This document shows, in pieces, positions 14,563-21,750 of a DNA stretch of 64,000 nucleotides. Location of the stretch: the NCBI RefSeq assembly GCF_003958645.1, contig NZ_RXLO01000003.1, forward strand, positions 310,001 through 374,000, in the 5' to 3' direction. Every line of letters begins with the position of its first letter. Position 1 is the first letter of the stretch. The notes below the pieces were generated by a model. It saw only the letters and a program-made list of their open reading frames with translations. It was not told the DNA's origin and searched no databases. This DNA comes from Chitinophaga rhizosphaerae. Its GTDB lineage: Bacteria; Bacteroidota; Bacteroidia; Chitinophagales; Chitinophagaceae. Made by a program: the position numbers and the translations under genes.

Positions 14563-16085
14563 TGGACTTTTTACAGGAAACAGGGATATTGACGCGGCAG
14601 TCGGGCGTGAGCACCGGCACCCAATGGCAAGCGGGCGAAGGGGCCGATATCGCTTCGCATTCGCCGGTAGACGGAAAGCTCATCGCCACGGTAACCGGCG
14701 CATCGGCGGCGGAATATGAATATCTGGTGAAAACGGCGGAAGCCGCCTTCCGCAAGTGGCGCGAAGTGCCGGCCCCCCGCCGCGGTGAAGTAGTACGGCA
14801 GATCGGGGACGCACTGCGCGAGAAGAAGCAGTCGCTCGGAAGGCTGGTCAGCTATGAAATGGGGAAAAGTCTCCAGGAAGGTTTGGGAGAAGTGCAGGAG
14901 ATGATCGACATCTGCGAATTCGCGGTGGGATTGAGCCGCCAGTTATACGGCCTCACCATGCACAGCGAGCGCCCGCAGCACCGCATGTACGAGCAATGGC
15001 ATCCGCTGGGGATCGTGGGGATCATTTCCGCGTTCAACTTCCCCGTGGCGGTATGGAGCTGGAACGCAGCGCTCGCCTGGGTTTGCGGTGACGTCTGCAT
15101 CTGGAAGCCCAGTGAAAAAACACCGCTGTCGGCTGTTGCCTGCCAACGCATCGTAGCGGAAGTGTTCGAAAGGAACGACGTCCCCGAAGGCGTGAGCTGC
15201 CTCCTTTCCGGCGGCCGCGAAGCAGGTATGTGGATGTCGGCAGACGGGCGCGTGCCGCTCGTATCCGCCACCGGCTCCTCCAGGATGGGGCAGTCAGTTG
15301 CGGCTACCGTGGCCGGGCGCTTCGGCCGGAGCCTGCTGGAACTGGGCGGCAACAACGCGGTCATCATTTCCAAAGATGCAGACCTCGACATGGCGCTCAT
15401 CGGCACCGTATTCGGCGCGGCGGGCACGGCGGGCCAGCGTTGCACCACCACCCGTCGGCTCATCGTCCACAAAGACGTGTACGAACGCTTCCGCGAAAAA
15501 CTCGTCAAAGCCTACGGCCAGCTCCGGATCGGCAACCCGCTCGACGAACAGTATCACGTGGGCCCGCTGATCGACAAAGCCGCCGTGGAAAGCTACCTCC
15601 AGGCCATTGCCGCCTGCAGGGAACAGGGCGGCCGGTTCATCGTGGAAGGCGGTGTGCTGGAAGGCGCCGGCTTCGAAAGCGGTTGCTACGTGAAGCCCTG
15701 CATCGCCGAAGTGCGGCCCGATTTCCCGATCGTGCAGACCGAAACCTTCGCACCGATTTTATACATCATGCCGTTCTCCACGATCGATGAAGCGATCGAG
15801 ATACAGAACAATGTACCCCAGGGCTTGTCGTCTGCCATCATGACGCTGAACCTCCGCGAAGCGGAACAATTCCTTTCCTGCGCCGGGAGCGACTGCGGTA
15901 TCGCCAACGTCAACATCGGCACGAGCGGCGCGGAGATCGGCGGGGCTTTCGGCGGCGAAAAGGAAACGGGCGGCGGCCGGGAAAGCGGCAGCGACGCCTG
16001 GAAAGCGTACATGCGCCGCCAGACCAATACCATTAACTACGGAAAGAAGCTGCCTTTGGCACAGGGCATCAAATTCGATATGTAA
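14562..16085 (+). CDS. ALDH7-class 2-aminoadipate 6-semialdehyde dehydrogenase
   Basis: A 507-residue NAD(P)-dependent aldehyde dehydrogenase clearly of the ALDH7 (antiquitin/AASADH) type. The catalytic cysteine is C294 in GTAGQRCTTTRRL and the general base E260 in LLELGGNNAVI. Family-specific stretches include IISAFNFPVAVWSWN, VNIGTSGAEIGGAFGGEK, TGGGRESGSDAWKAYMRR and the ending LPLAQGIKF, which closely follows human ALDH7A1. The enzyme oxidises 2-aminoadipate semialdehyde (in equilibrium with piperideine-6-carboxylate) to 2-aminoadipate, which is the product handed on by the phospho-lyase encoded two genes upstream. The ATG overlaps the preceding TAA by one base, implying coupled translation. 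It is the last gene before the terminator. Confidence 0.92.
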   Translation: MDFLQETGILTRQSGVSTGTQWQAGEGADIASHSPVDGKLIATVTGASAAEYEYLVKTAEAAFRKWREVPAPRRGEVVRQIGDALREKKQSLGRLVSYEMGKSLQEGLGEVQEMIDICEFAVGLSRQLYGLTMHSERPQHRMYEQWHPLGIVGIISAFNFPVAVWSWNAALAWVCGDVCIWKPSEKTPLSAVACQRIVAEVFERNDVPEGVSCLLSGGREAGMWMSADGRVPLVSATGSSRMGQSVAATVAGRFGRSLLELGGNNAVIISKDADLDMALIGTVFGAAGTAGQRCTTTRRLIVHKDVYERFREKLVKAYGQLRIGNPLDEQYHVGPLIDKAAVESYLQAIAACREQGGRFIVEGGVLEGAGFESGCYVKPCIAEVRPDFPIVQTETFAPILYIMPFSTIDEAIEIQNNVPQGLSSAIMTLNLREAEQFLSCAGSDCGIANVNIGTSGAEIGGAFGGEKETGGGRESGSDAWKAYMRRQTNTINYGKKLPLAQGIKFDM

Positions 16086-16103
16086 GGATGAATCATACAT
16101 AGC

Positions 16104-16137
16104 AACAGCCTGCGGCCGTCTGGCCGCGGGCTGTTTT
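16104..16137 (+). terminator. Rho-independent terminator of the hydroxylysine operon
   Basis: AACAGCC-T-GCGGCC pairs with GGCCGC-G-GGCTGTT around a GTCT loop, a 14-pair stem with one G-T pair, and runs into TTTT. It begins 19 bases after the ALDH stop. Confidence 0.9.
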
Positions 16138-16399
16138 AGTTATGGGATGTGTTTACGGGCTGCCGGATGGCCGTGATTGGTTTGGAACGCTGAAATGCAT
16201 GCTGGTATTGAGAAATTTCGTTTTCTGGCTGGAAGTCCCTGCGGCCTGGGAGGCACATCACGTCACCTGGTTTTCCGCTGATCCGGCTATTTGACCGGGG
16301 GCGATGTCCGATTCCGGGCGCGGATCGTCCGGTTTTAAAAAACGGCGCATAGCCCAAACCAGTTAGCCCTAAGCCGGTTTTGAAGGCCTTTGGGCCCGG

Positions 16400-16425
16400 A
16401 AGCCCGTCGAATAGACGGGCTTTTT
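16400..16425 (+). terminator. Orphan rho-independent terminator
   Basis: AAGCCCGTC pairs perfectly with GACGGGCTT around a five-base loop and continues as TTTTT in total. The operon already ends at 16137, so this hairpin either backs up that terminator or ends an unannotated short transcript. Confidence 0.75.
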
Positions 16426-16564
16426 CGTTGTAATAGGCTGCCAGTAAGGGTTTGGCGTAAATTGGCCCCATTGTCCGGTCTGTACAAAAACGGACACTTC
16501 GGGTGTTTTGATTTGCCGTTCATCCGCTGATAACTATTCGTTTTAGGATGTTTGGAACCGTTCA

Positions 16565-16572
16565 TACTTTTG
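16565..16572 (+). promoter_or_regulatory. Bacteroidota -7 promoter element
   Basis: TACTTTTG matches the TAnnTTTG consensus and lies 45 bases before the ATG of the small exported protein. No correctly spaced TTTG (-33) element is present. Confidence 0.5.
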
Positions 16573-16617
16573 AATCGTCAAACAAACAACAACGTTAATC
16601 ACATAAAAAACATTCAC

Positions 16618-16986
16618 ATGAAAACTTTCATCGCCATTCTTGCCGCAGTAATCGTTTCTTTCGGTGCTTCCACAGCCAATGCCGCAACTCCTGGAACCGG
16701 CCTCATGTATAAAGCTGCTTACACCATTATGGGAGAGAAGTCTTACTATGACGCTTCCGGCAACCTGCTCGCCACTTCCCGCTTCGTGACCGACGCATCG
16801 CTGCCGCTGCCTGCGATCAAAAAGCTGATGAAGAAATGCCCCGGCCACGAAATCCGCTACATCCGCGAGTTCCAGGCCGAAGGCATCAATACCTACATCA
16901 TCACCCTGGAAAACAAAACCGGTTATAAAGTAGTGCGTTACGCGGAGAATTCGCTCACGATCCTGCAAAAACTCCACAAGAACTGA
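16618..16986 (+). CDS. Small exported protein of unknown function
   Basis: A 122-residue protein with a clear signal peptide (MKTFIAILAAVIVSFGASTANA-A). The mature part of about 100 residues reads as an alternating beta pattern (YKAAYTIMGEKSYYDASGN, then EGINTYIITLENKTGYKVVR), reminiscent of small periplasmic PepSY-like or DUF proteins of Bacteroidota, but I cannot name the family. The ATG at 16618 was chosen over a frame open from 16552 because it gives the signal peptide and follows the -7 element. It is a single-gene unit between its own promoter and a terminator at 17019-17054. Confidence 0.8.
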   Translation: MKTFIAILAAVIVSFGASTANAATPGTGLMYKAAYTIMGEKSYYDASGNLLATSRFVTDASLPLPAIKKLMKKCPGHEIRYIREFQAEGINTYIITLENKTGYKVVRYAENSLTILQKLHKN

Positions 16987-17018
16987 TCCGGTTACCGCCA
17001 TTCTGATCTTTTGTTCGT

Positions 17019-17054
17019 CGCCCGGAAGCCATACGCTTCCGGGCGCGGGCTTTT
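17019..17054 (+). terminator. Rho-independent terminator
   Basis: CGCCCGGAAGC pairs perfectly with GCTTCCGGGCG around CATAC, followed by CGGGCTTTT. It lies 32 bases after the small exported protein gene. Confidence 0.8.
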
Positions 17055-17134
17055 AAGAAAAGATTGCCTATTTTTATTGCCTTTCGGCAGACGTATTCCC
17101 GGGAAGCAGCTAAAATTCCAAATCTAAATAATGC

Positions 17135-18490
17135 ATGGACACGCAGGTAACCACCGTTGAGGCGTTGAACATCCTCCTGATTTACTGCGAAAAGCTCGGA
17201 TGGCCGGTAGACCAGATCGTCCAGGACGCCGGGTTTGATCCGGAAGCGCTGGAAATTTTTCAGCACCCGGTTACCTTGCGGATGCTGTCCGGTTTTTTCG
17301 AATCGGCGGTGCGCGTCACCGGCGATCCGCATATCGGGTTGCACATCGGCCATGTCTCGAACCTCGACGCACTGGGGATCGTGGGGCAACTCTACCGTTA
17401 CAGTAAAAATGTGCGGGAGGGGATGTTCCGCATCCAGCGTTACCTTCCCATCCTCCACACCGTTTTCGATTTCAGCCTCGTGGAAAGTGACGATGCGGCC
17501 CGCGTGATCATGACGCCCCGGCACCAGATGCCCGAAGCCGCCTTCGTTTCCCGGCAGTTCGTGGAATTGGCCATGGCCTATTGCAAACACGGCACGCAGT
17601 ACGCTTCACAGATAGATTTGCTGCCGTTTGAAGTGCATTTTTCCTGGAAGCTGTCGCCCGAAGAAGAAAAATATTACGCTACCATTTTCAACTGCCCGGT
17701 TTTTGGCGGCCGCGAACATACCCAACTGCTGTATCGCCGCGAAGACGCGGACATACCGAACTTTTTCTACAACCCGGTTTTGCTGAAGGCTTTGGAAGCC
17801 GGTGCAGAAGCGGGGATGGAAATGGGCCCCTGGTCCAGCAACGACCTGCAAAAGGCATTGCTCATCATGAACGTGGAGGAAAAAGAGCGGAGCCGCATCG
17901 CCAGGAGCCTCCACGACGGCGTTTGTGGCACCCTGGCCGCGGTGCGCCTGCATCTGGGCGCCCTGCAAAACCAACTGCCCGCCCAGCAACAGGCGGATTT
18001 CCTGCAAACCCTCGCCCTGCTCGACGAAGCCGCCCGCGAAGTCCGCAAAACAGCCCACAGCCTCATGCCGGAAACGTTGCAACATTACGGGCTCAACGAA
18101 GCGTTGGACACGCATTGCCGCAACCTCGCGCCCTGCTGCCCCGCGCAGATCGAGTATTACAGTTTCGGGGAACCCTTCCGGTTCGACCCCGGCGTGGAAC
18201 TGACCGTGTACCGAATCGCACAGGAACTGATACAGAACGCCGTGAAACACGCGCAGGCAACGAGCATCATCGTACAACTGCAATTCGCCGCGCCCGATAT
18301 TTCGCTGACGATCGAAGACGACGGCATCGGGTTTTCGGCAGACAGGATGCGCCCCGGCTCAGGGCTCGACATCCTCCGCCAGAACGTCTCCGGACTGGGC
18401 GGAACCATCGAGTGGGACGGCCGCACAGGCGCCGGCACCACCGTGACGCTGGTCATCCCTTCCCTCCAACTGCAGCTCGTACGCGAGTAG
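17135..18490 (+). CDS. Soluble sensor histidine kinase with AraC-type ligand-binding domain
   Basis: A 451-residue protein with no membrane segment or signal peptide. Residues 10-205 resemble the Arabinose_bd domain normally found at the N terminus of OruR/ArgR-type AraC regulators (SAVRVTGDPHIGLHIGH, LLPFEVHFSW, NCPVFGGREHTQLLYRR). Instead of the usual DNA-binding domain, the second half is a NarL-type kinase: the HisKA_3 phosphoacceptor H263 in EKERSRIARSLHDGVCGTLA, N371-type ATP-lid motif AQELIQNAVKHA, then EDDGIGF and a GSGLDI glycine-rich box. It would sense a cytoplasmic small molecule and phosphorylate a LuxR-type response regulator, but none is adjacent. Its stop codon sits at one of two 15-bp direct repeats that bound an AT-rich island. 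Confidence 0.85.
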   Translation: MDTQVTTVEALNILLIYCEKLGWPVDQIVQDAGFDPEALEIFQHPVTLRMLSGFFESAVRVTGDPHIGLHIGHVSNLDALGIVGQLYRYSKNVREGMFRIQRYLPILHTVFDFSLVESDDAARVIMTPRHQMPEAAFVSRQFVELAMAYCKHGTQYASQIDLLPFEVHFSWKLSPEEEKYYATIFNCPVFGGREHTQLLYRREDADIPNFFYNPVLLKALEAGAEAGMEMGPWSSNDLQKALLIMNVEEKERSRIARSLHDGVCGTLAAVRLHLGALQNQLPAQQQADFLQTLALLDEAAREVRKTAHSLMPETLQHYGLNEALDTHCRNLAPCCPAQIEYYSFGEPFRFDPGVELTVYRIAQELIQNAVKHAQATSIIVQLQFAAPDISLTIEDDGIGFSADRMRPGSGLDILRQNVSGLGGTIEWDGRTGAGTTVTLVIPSLQLQLVRE

Positions 18491-18504
18491 TGCGATTTGT
18501 ATTA
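18490..18504 (+). repeat. 15-bp direct repeat, copy 1
   Basis: GTGCGATTTGTATTA occurs here and again, identical, at 19696-19710. The first base is the last base of the kinase stop codon. The two copies flank an AT-rich segment. Confidence 0.7.
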
Positions 18505-18520
18505 AGATGTTGTGATATAA

Positions 18521-18549
18521 GAAAAAACCAGCCCTTCGCTGAGGGCTGG
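18521..18549 (-). terminator. Terminator of the minus-strand lipoprotein gene
   Basis: CCAGCCCT and AGGGCTGG form the stem; read on the minus strand it is followed directly by TTTTTTC. It ends transcription arriving from 19076 and may also slow transcription from the kinase gene. Confidence 0.75.
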
Positions 18550-18575
18550 ATCTTGCGTTTTGAGAACTATTGCAT

Positions 18576-19076
18576 TTAATTGGGGAAATTTCGCAACTGG
18601 GCCTTTATTCCCGCAGCGATGGAGCTGTCTGTCATATTTTCGGTTGCCTTTTCCTTTTTGGAAAGGTCTTTATTTAAAGCATCAATTCCAGCGCCTAACG
18701 CTTGAAAAAGGTCTTCATTTATGCCTATTTCTGCACCTGATTTTACGCCGGGAATCAATTTTTTACCTTTCACAGTAACATTTGAATAAAACCTGTATAC
18801 AGCCGTTTTGAAAAGATTCATCGTATCTACATTATAAGGCTTATGCTGCTTTATTTTTTCGAACATTTTATTTGCATCTGCGGCGGTAAGATTGATATGT
18901 TCCTTATTTCGGGCCAATTCTTTCAATTTCTCATCAGGGAACTTTCTGTGTCCTTTTTGATCAGTTTTTTTGACTGCCAATGCTTCCAGGCCTAATTTAT
19001 TACCCACGGTATCATCTTCGCGGTTACAGGCCGTAATGGCGAATATACACAACACTAATACGATTAATTGTTTCAT
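18576..19076 (-). CDS. Small lipoprotein of unknown function
   Basis: A 166-residue protein with an SPII signal (MKQLIVLVLCIFAITAC) and a lysine-rich mature part (DQKGHRKFPDEKLKELARNK, later IDALNKDLSKKEKATENM). No family was recognised. Base composition is more AT-rich than in neighbouring genes. It starts 25 bases after the end of the truncated frame 19102-19347, so the two may have been co-transcribed, and it has its own terminator. No operon partner suggests a role. Confidence 0.7.
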   Translation of the reverse strand: MKQLIVLVLCIFAITACNREDDTVGNKLGLEALAVKKTDQKGHRKFPDEKLKELARNKEHINLTAADANKMFEKIKQHKPYNVDTMNLFKTAVYRFYSNVTVKGKKLIPGVKSGAEIGINEDLFQALGAGIDALNKDLSKKEKATENMTDSSIAAGIKAQLRNFPN

Positions 19077-19101
19077 TTGTTTTTTTTAATGGAGGGAAAA
19101 G

Positions 19102-19347
19102 TTATGCAGGTGTTTTATAAACGAACGTGACATTGGCGGCATCGGAAGATGTACTGGCGGCATGCTTGTAGGTAACCGGAATCGTACCGAATATATAAGC
19201 ATTGTAACTATGCGAAAAGCCGGGCAGAAGTATTCCGGAATAGAGAATCGTACTTACTACCTTTTCATTCGTAATAGTAAGGGTTACTCCTGGGATATTA
19301 TTATTTGTTGCCTTCCCCGCCGCACTTTGATCTCCCGCAAAAATCAT
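19102..19347 (-). pseudogene. Probable N-terminally truncated gene, unknown function
   Basis: The first ATG gives 81 residues, but the frame stays open upstream to a stop near 19460, and the extra 35 or so residues (PVTNQCDYPENVTCGGAGAP, then VTKIFSLINPPNSSIEM) read like real protein. No ATG, GTG or TTG start and no signal peptide are found there. The product resembles the mature part of a beta-rich secreted protein that has lost its beginning. It lies just upstream of the lipoprotein gene within the AT-rich island. An unusual start codon (ATT) is the alternative. Confidence 0.4.
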
Positions 19348-19820
19348 TTCAATGCTGGAATTGGGGGGATTGATTAAGCTGAAAATCTTGGTTACCGGAG
19401 CCCCTGCTCCGCCACAGGTAACATTTTCGGGATAATCACATTGGTTTGTAACCGGAAAAATAAATTTTCAACAATTATAAGAAAAATAGCGGAAAGTGTA
19501 ATTGAAAATTTATTATAATATAATTATTGGAATGGATGAATCGCAATTGATGATCAATGGCAATTGCGACAGGATGTGGAGTCGATGTATAAGCCGTAAG
19601 GGCGATGAATTCTTCTCCGAAACATCCGATTGGGAAGCAGGACCGCCCAATCTGTTTTCAACTTGCATCAGTATAAATTGCCCGCACCAATTCCCGTGCG
19701 ATTTGTATTATTTTATTATTAATTTGCCGGCAGGCCTTATGACCGATCAACCAAAAGCCTAAAATTTGCGCGCCGAACCGGGCCACGTTCCGGCATTATT
19801 ATCGTTTAAACAGGGTTCGC
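19348..19820. other. Intergenic region without a supported gene
   Basis: The first part holds the upstream extension of the truncated minus-strand frame. An 86-codon plus-strand frame at 19502-19762 has no signal peptide or recognisable motif, crosses the second direct repeat, and is probably fortuitous. No terminator or consensus promoter for the sigma-factor gene was found. Confidence 0.4.
19696..19710 (+). repeat. 15-bp direct repeat, copy 2
   Basis: GTGCGATTTGTATTA, identical to 18490-18504 and 1206 bases away from it. Confidence 0.7.
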
Positions 19821-20417
19821 ATGAGCTGGACTGAGTCTGAGGAAATATTATGGGTAGATGCGTTGCGCAACAACAGCACCGAAGCATTCGATGCGCTGTA
19901 CCGTGCGTATTTCCCGTCTGTATACGCCAATATCTGCCGGCTGGTGCGCGAGTCCTCCGCGGCGCAAGACATCGTGCAGGAAGTATTCATCCGCCTTTGG
20001 GAAAAGCGCCATCAGCTGAAACCCGGCCAGCCCGCAGGCAACTGGTTGTTCGTAGTGAGTTACAACCGTTCCGTTTCCTGGCTCCGCAAAGACCTGCGCG
20101 AAAAATTGCGCGTGGAAGGCCTGGAATCCCTGCCCGACCTGCCCGGAGAGCCCGGATGGGACCATACCTCCCTGCAGTTGGAAATGCTGGAAAAAGCCAT
20201 CGAACAGTTGCCGCCGCAGCGGAAGAAAGTGTTCCTGCTGTGTAAAGTGCAGGGCCGCACCTATGCCGAGGCGGCTTCCGAACTGCAGATTTCCCACTAT
20301 ACCGTGAAGGAACACATCCAGAAAGCCAGCCAGTTCATCCGCGAATATGTGCGGCTGCAGCCGGAATGGCAGGCCCTGGCACTGGGGGCGCCGCTCGTTG
20401 CGCACCTGCTGGGCTAA
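19821..20417 (+). CDS. ECF-type RNA polymerase sigma-70 factor
   Basis: A 198-residue sigma factor. Region 2 (about residues 15-90) includes LYRAYFPSVYANICRLVRES and AQDIVQEVFIRLWEKR; region 4 (about 120-180) includes EKAIEQLPPQRKKVFLL and the helix-turn-helix EAASELQISHYTVKEHIQKA. It is of the type that Bacteroidota place before a FecR anti-sigma factor and an STN-containing SusC, as is the case here (20485 and 21751). It should be held at the membrane by the FecR protein and released when the outer-membrane receptor binds substrate, then activate the SusCD genes. Confidence 0.93.
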   Translation: MSWTESEEILWVDALRNNSTEAFDALYRAYFPSVYANICRLVRESSAAQDIVQEVFIRLWEKRHQLKPGQPAGNWLFVVSYNRSVSWLRKDLREKLRVEGLESLPDLPGEPGWDHTSLQLEMLEKAIEQLPPQRKKVFLLCKVQGRTYAEAASELQISHYTVKEHIQKASQFIREYVRLQPEWQALALGAPLVAHLLG

Positions 20418-20484
20418 AAAAATATTTCTTCCCCCAACCCCCCTTTTTTCAATTTCTGCGTATTTACTGTAAACCTGACCGCCA

Positions 20485-21645
20485 TTGGAAGATCCATCAC
20501 AATATCTCCGGGAGCTGCTCGCCAAACCGGACTGGACAGACGATGAACGCCGCTGGTTGCTGCATTACCTGGAACATACGCCCGCAACGGAACTGAAAAC
20601 GCTGTTGCTGGAAGCGTTCCGCGATAGGAACATCTCCGTGTACGATCCCGCGCTGCAGGAATCCCTGCTGGCCGGCATCCACGCCCGGATGCAGCCGGCA
20701 ACGCCCGTTCGCCGGATCGGCTGGTGGCGCGCTGCCGCGGCCGTTGGCGGCATAGCGGTAACCCTGGCTGGAGGGGCATTATTGATGCGCCAGTCGCAGC
20801 CCATGCAGCCGGTCGCCAGAGCGGACGTGCATATTCCCGAGGTTGGCAACGGCGACATCGCGCCGGGCGGCAACAAAGCACGGCTGGTGTTGCGCAACGG
20901 TAAAACCGTGGTGCTCGATCAAACCGCCGACGGACATATCGGCGAGGGCAACGTAGAAAAGAAAGATGCGGAATTGCTCTATGCGTCGGAGGAAGGAGAT
21001 ATTGGAGGAAGCAATATCCTCATCACGCCGCGCGGCGGGCAGTACCGTGTTCGGCTGTCTGACGGCACAAAGGTCTGGCTCAACGCCGCCAGCCGGCTGG
21101 AATACCCGGTGGCGTTCGGCGGAAAGGAAAGACTGGTGTCCCTCACCGGGGAAGCCTACTTCGAAGTGGCGGCGGATGTGCAGCGGCCGTTTTTTGTGAT
21201 GGTAGACGGGATGAAGGTACAGGTATTGGGAACGAAATTTAACGTTAACGCATATACGGAAGAAAGGCAATTCACGACCGCCCTGCTCGAAGGCGCGGTG
21301 CGGGTGACGGGCGGCGGCCGGCAGGTGACGCTCAGGCCGGGCCAGGAATCCGCCTTCTCCCCGAAATCCGGATCGCTGAAGCAATATGACGGCGATATGG
21401 AAAGCGCGGTGGCCTGGAAGAACGGTATCATCACTTTCCGGAACGACGAACTGTCTGCCGTCATGCGTGACCTGGGCCGGTGGTACGATGTGGATGTAGC
21501 TTACGAACCGGGGCTCGATAAGGAAATTCATGTAACGGGCGCCATGCGGAAACAGGAACACCTGGCAGCGGCGCTGAAAATTCTGGAATTGACGGCCGGC
21601 GTCCACTTTACGGTGGAAGGGCGCACGGTCAAAGTATCCCGATAA
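20485..21645 (+). CDS. FecR-family anti-sigma factor (TTG start)
   Basis: A 386-residue inner-membrane protein. The N-terminal 80 residues face the cytoplasm and should bind the sigma factor. A membrane segment follows (about 88-105, AVGGIAVTLAGGALLM). The FecR domain lies at about 185-290 (GGQYRVRLSDGTKVWLNAAS, LTGEAYFEVA, VLGTKFNVNAY), and a DUF4974 domain ends the protein. The frame begins with TTG at 20485, three codons after an in-frame stop, and the first internal Met is near residue 68, so TTG is the only start that keeps the sigma-binding region. It sits between the sigma factor and the STN-SusC gene, the standard trans-envelope signalling order. Confidence 0.9.
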   Translation: MEDPSQYLRELLAKPDWTDDERRWLLHYLEHTPATELKTLLLEAFRDRNISVYDPALQESLLAGIHARMQPATPVRRIGWWRAAAAVGGIAVTLAGGALLMRQSQPMQPVARADVHIPEVGNGDIAPGGNKARLVLRNGKTVVLDQTADGHIGEGNVEKKDAELLYASEEGDIGGSNILITPRGGQYRVRLSDGTKVWLNAASRLEYPVAFGGKERLVSLTGEAYFEVAADVQRPFFVMVDGMKVQVLGTKFNVNAYTEERQFTTALLEGAVRVTGGGRQVTLRPGQESAFSPKSGSLKQYDGDMESAVAWKNGIITFRNDELSAVMRDLGRWYDVDVAYEPGLDKEIHVTGAMRKQEHLAAALKILELTAGVHFTVEGRTVKVSR

Positions 21646-21750
21646 AAATAGTTGAAAAGCAGGCCTGCGGCCGATCGGAGGGGACGCCCTCCGTGCTGCC
21701 CATGCCATGCCCGGAAGCATACTTTAGCATTATTAAAACACACGAATGTT

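Larger units (their letters stand above)
16138..16617. other. Intergenic region with an orphan terminator and a promoter element
   Basis: No convincing gene was found in these 480 bases. A 51-codon open frame at 16142-16294 (plus) starts four bases after the operon terminator, but it has no recognisable features. A second strong terminator hairpin lies at 16400-16425 although no plus-strand gene precedes it, so a short untranslated RNA or a decayed gene may lie between. A Bacteroidota -7 element for the next gene lies at 16565-16572. Confidence 0.4.
18505..19695. other. AT-rich island between direct repeats
   Basis: This 1.2-kb segment is visibly more AT-rich than its surroundings. It carries one complete minus-strand lipoprotein gene, one minus-strand gene lacking a normal start, and no known mobility gene. 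The bounding 15-bp direct repeats suggest insertion of foreign DNA or a recombination event, but no integrase or transposase is present. Confidence 0.5.

Noticed and set aside
11361-16085. Phosphoethanolamine breakdown (ETNPPL-like) as the pathway
   Set aside because: The lyase family allows it, but the product would be acetaldehyde, and neither ALDH7 nor DUF1338 fits that. Kept only as an alternative.
16136-16471. Minus-strand 111-codon frame after the hydroxylysine operon
   Set aside because: It runs through both terminator hairpins and has no signal or domain.
18490-19710. An insertion sequence between the direct repeats
   Set aside because: No transposase frame and no terminal inverted repeats were found, so only an unexplained island is claimed.
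19502-19762. Plus-strand 86-codon frame before the sigma-factor gene
   Set aside because: No motif or signal peptide, it crosses the 15-bp repeat, and its composition follows the AT-rich intergenic DNA.
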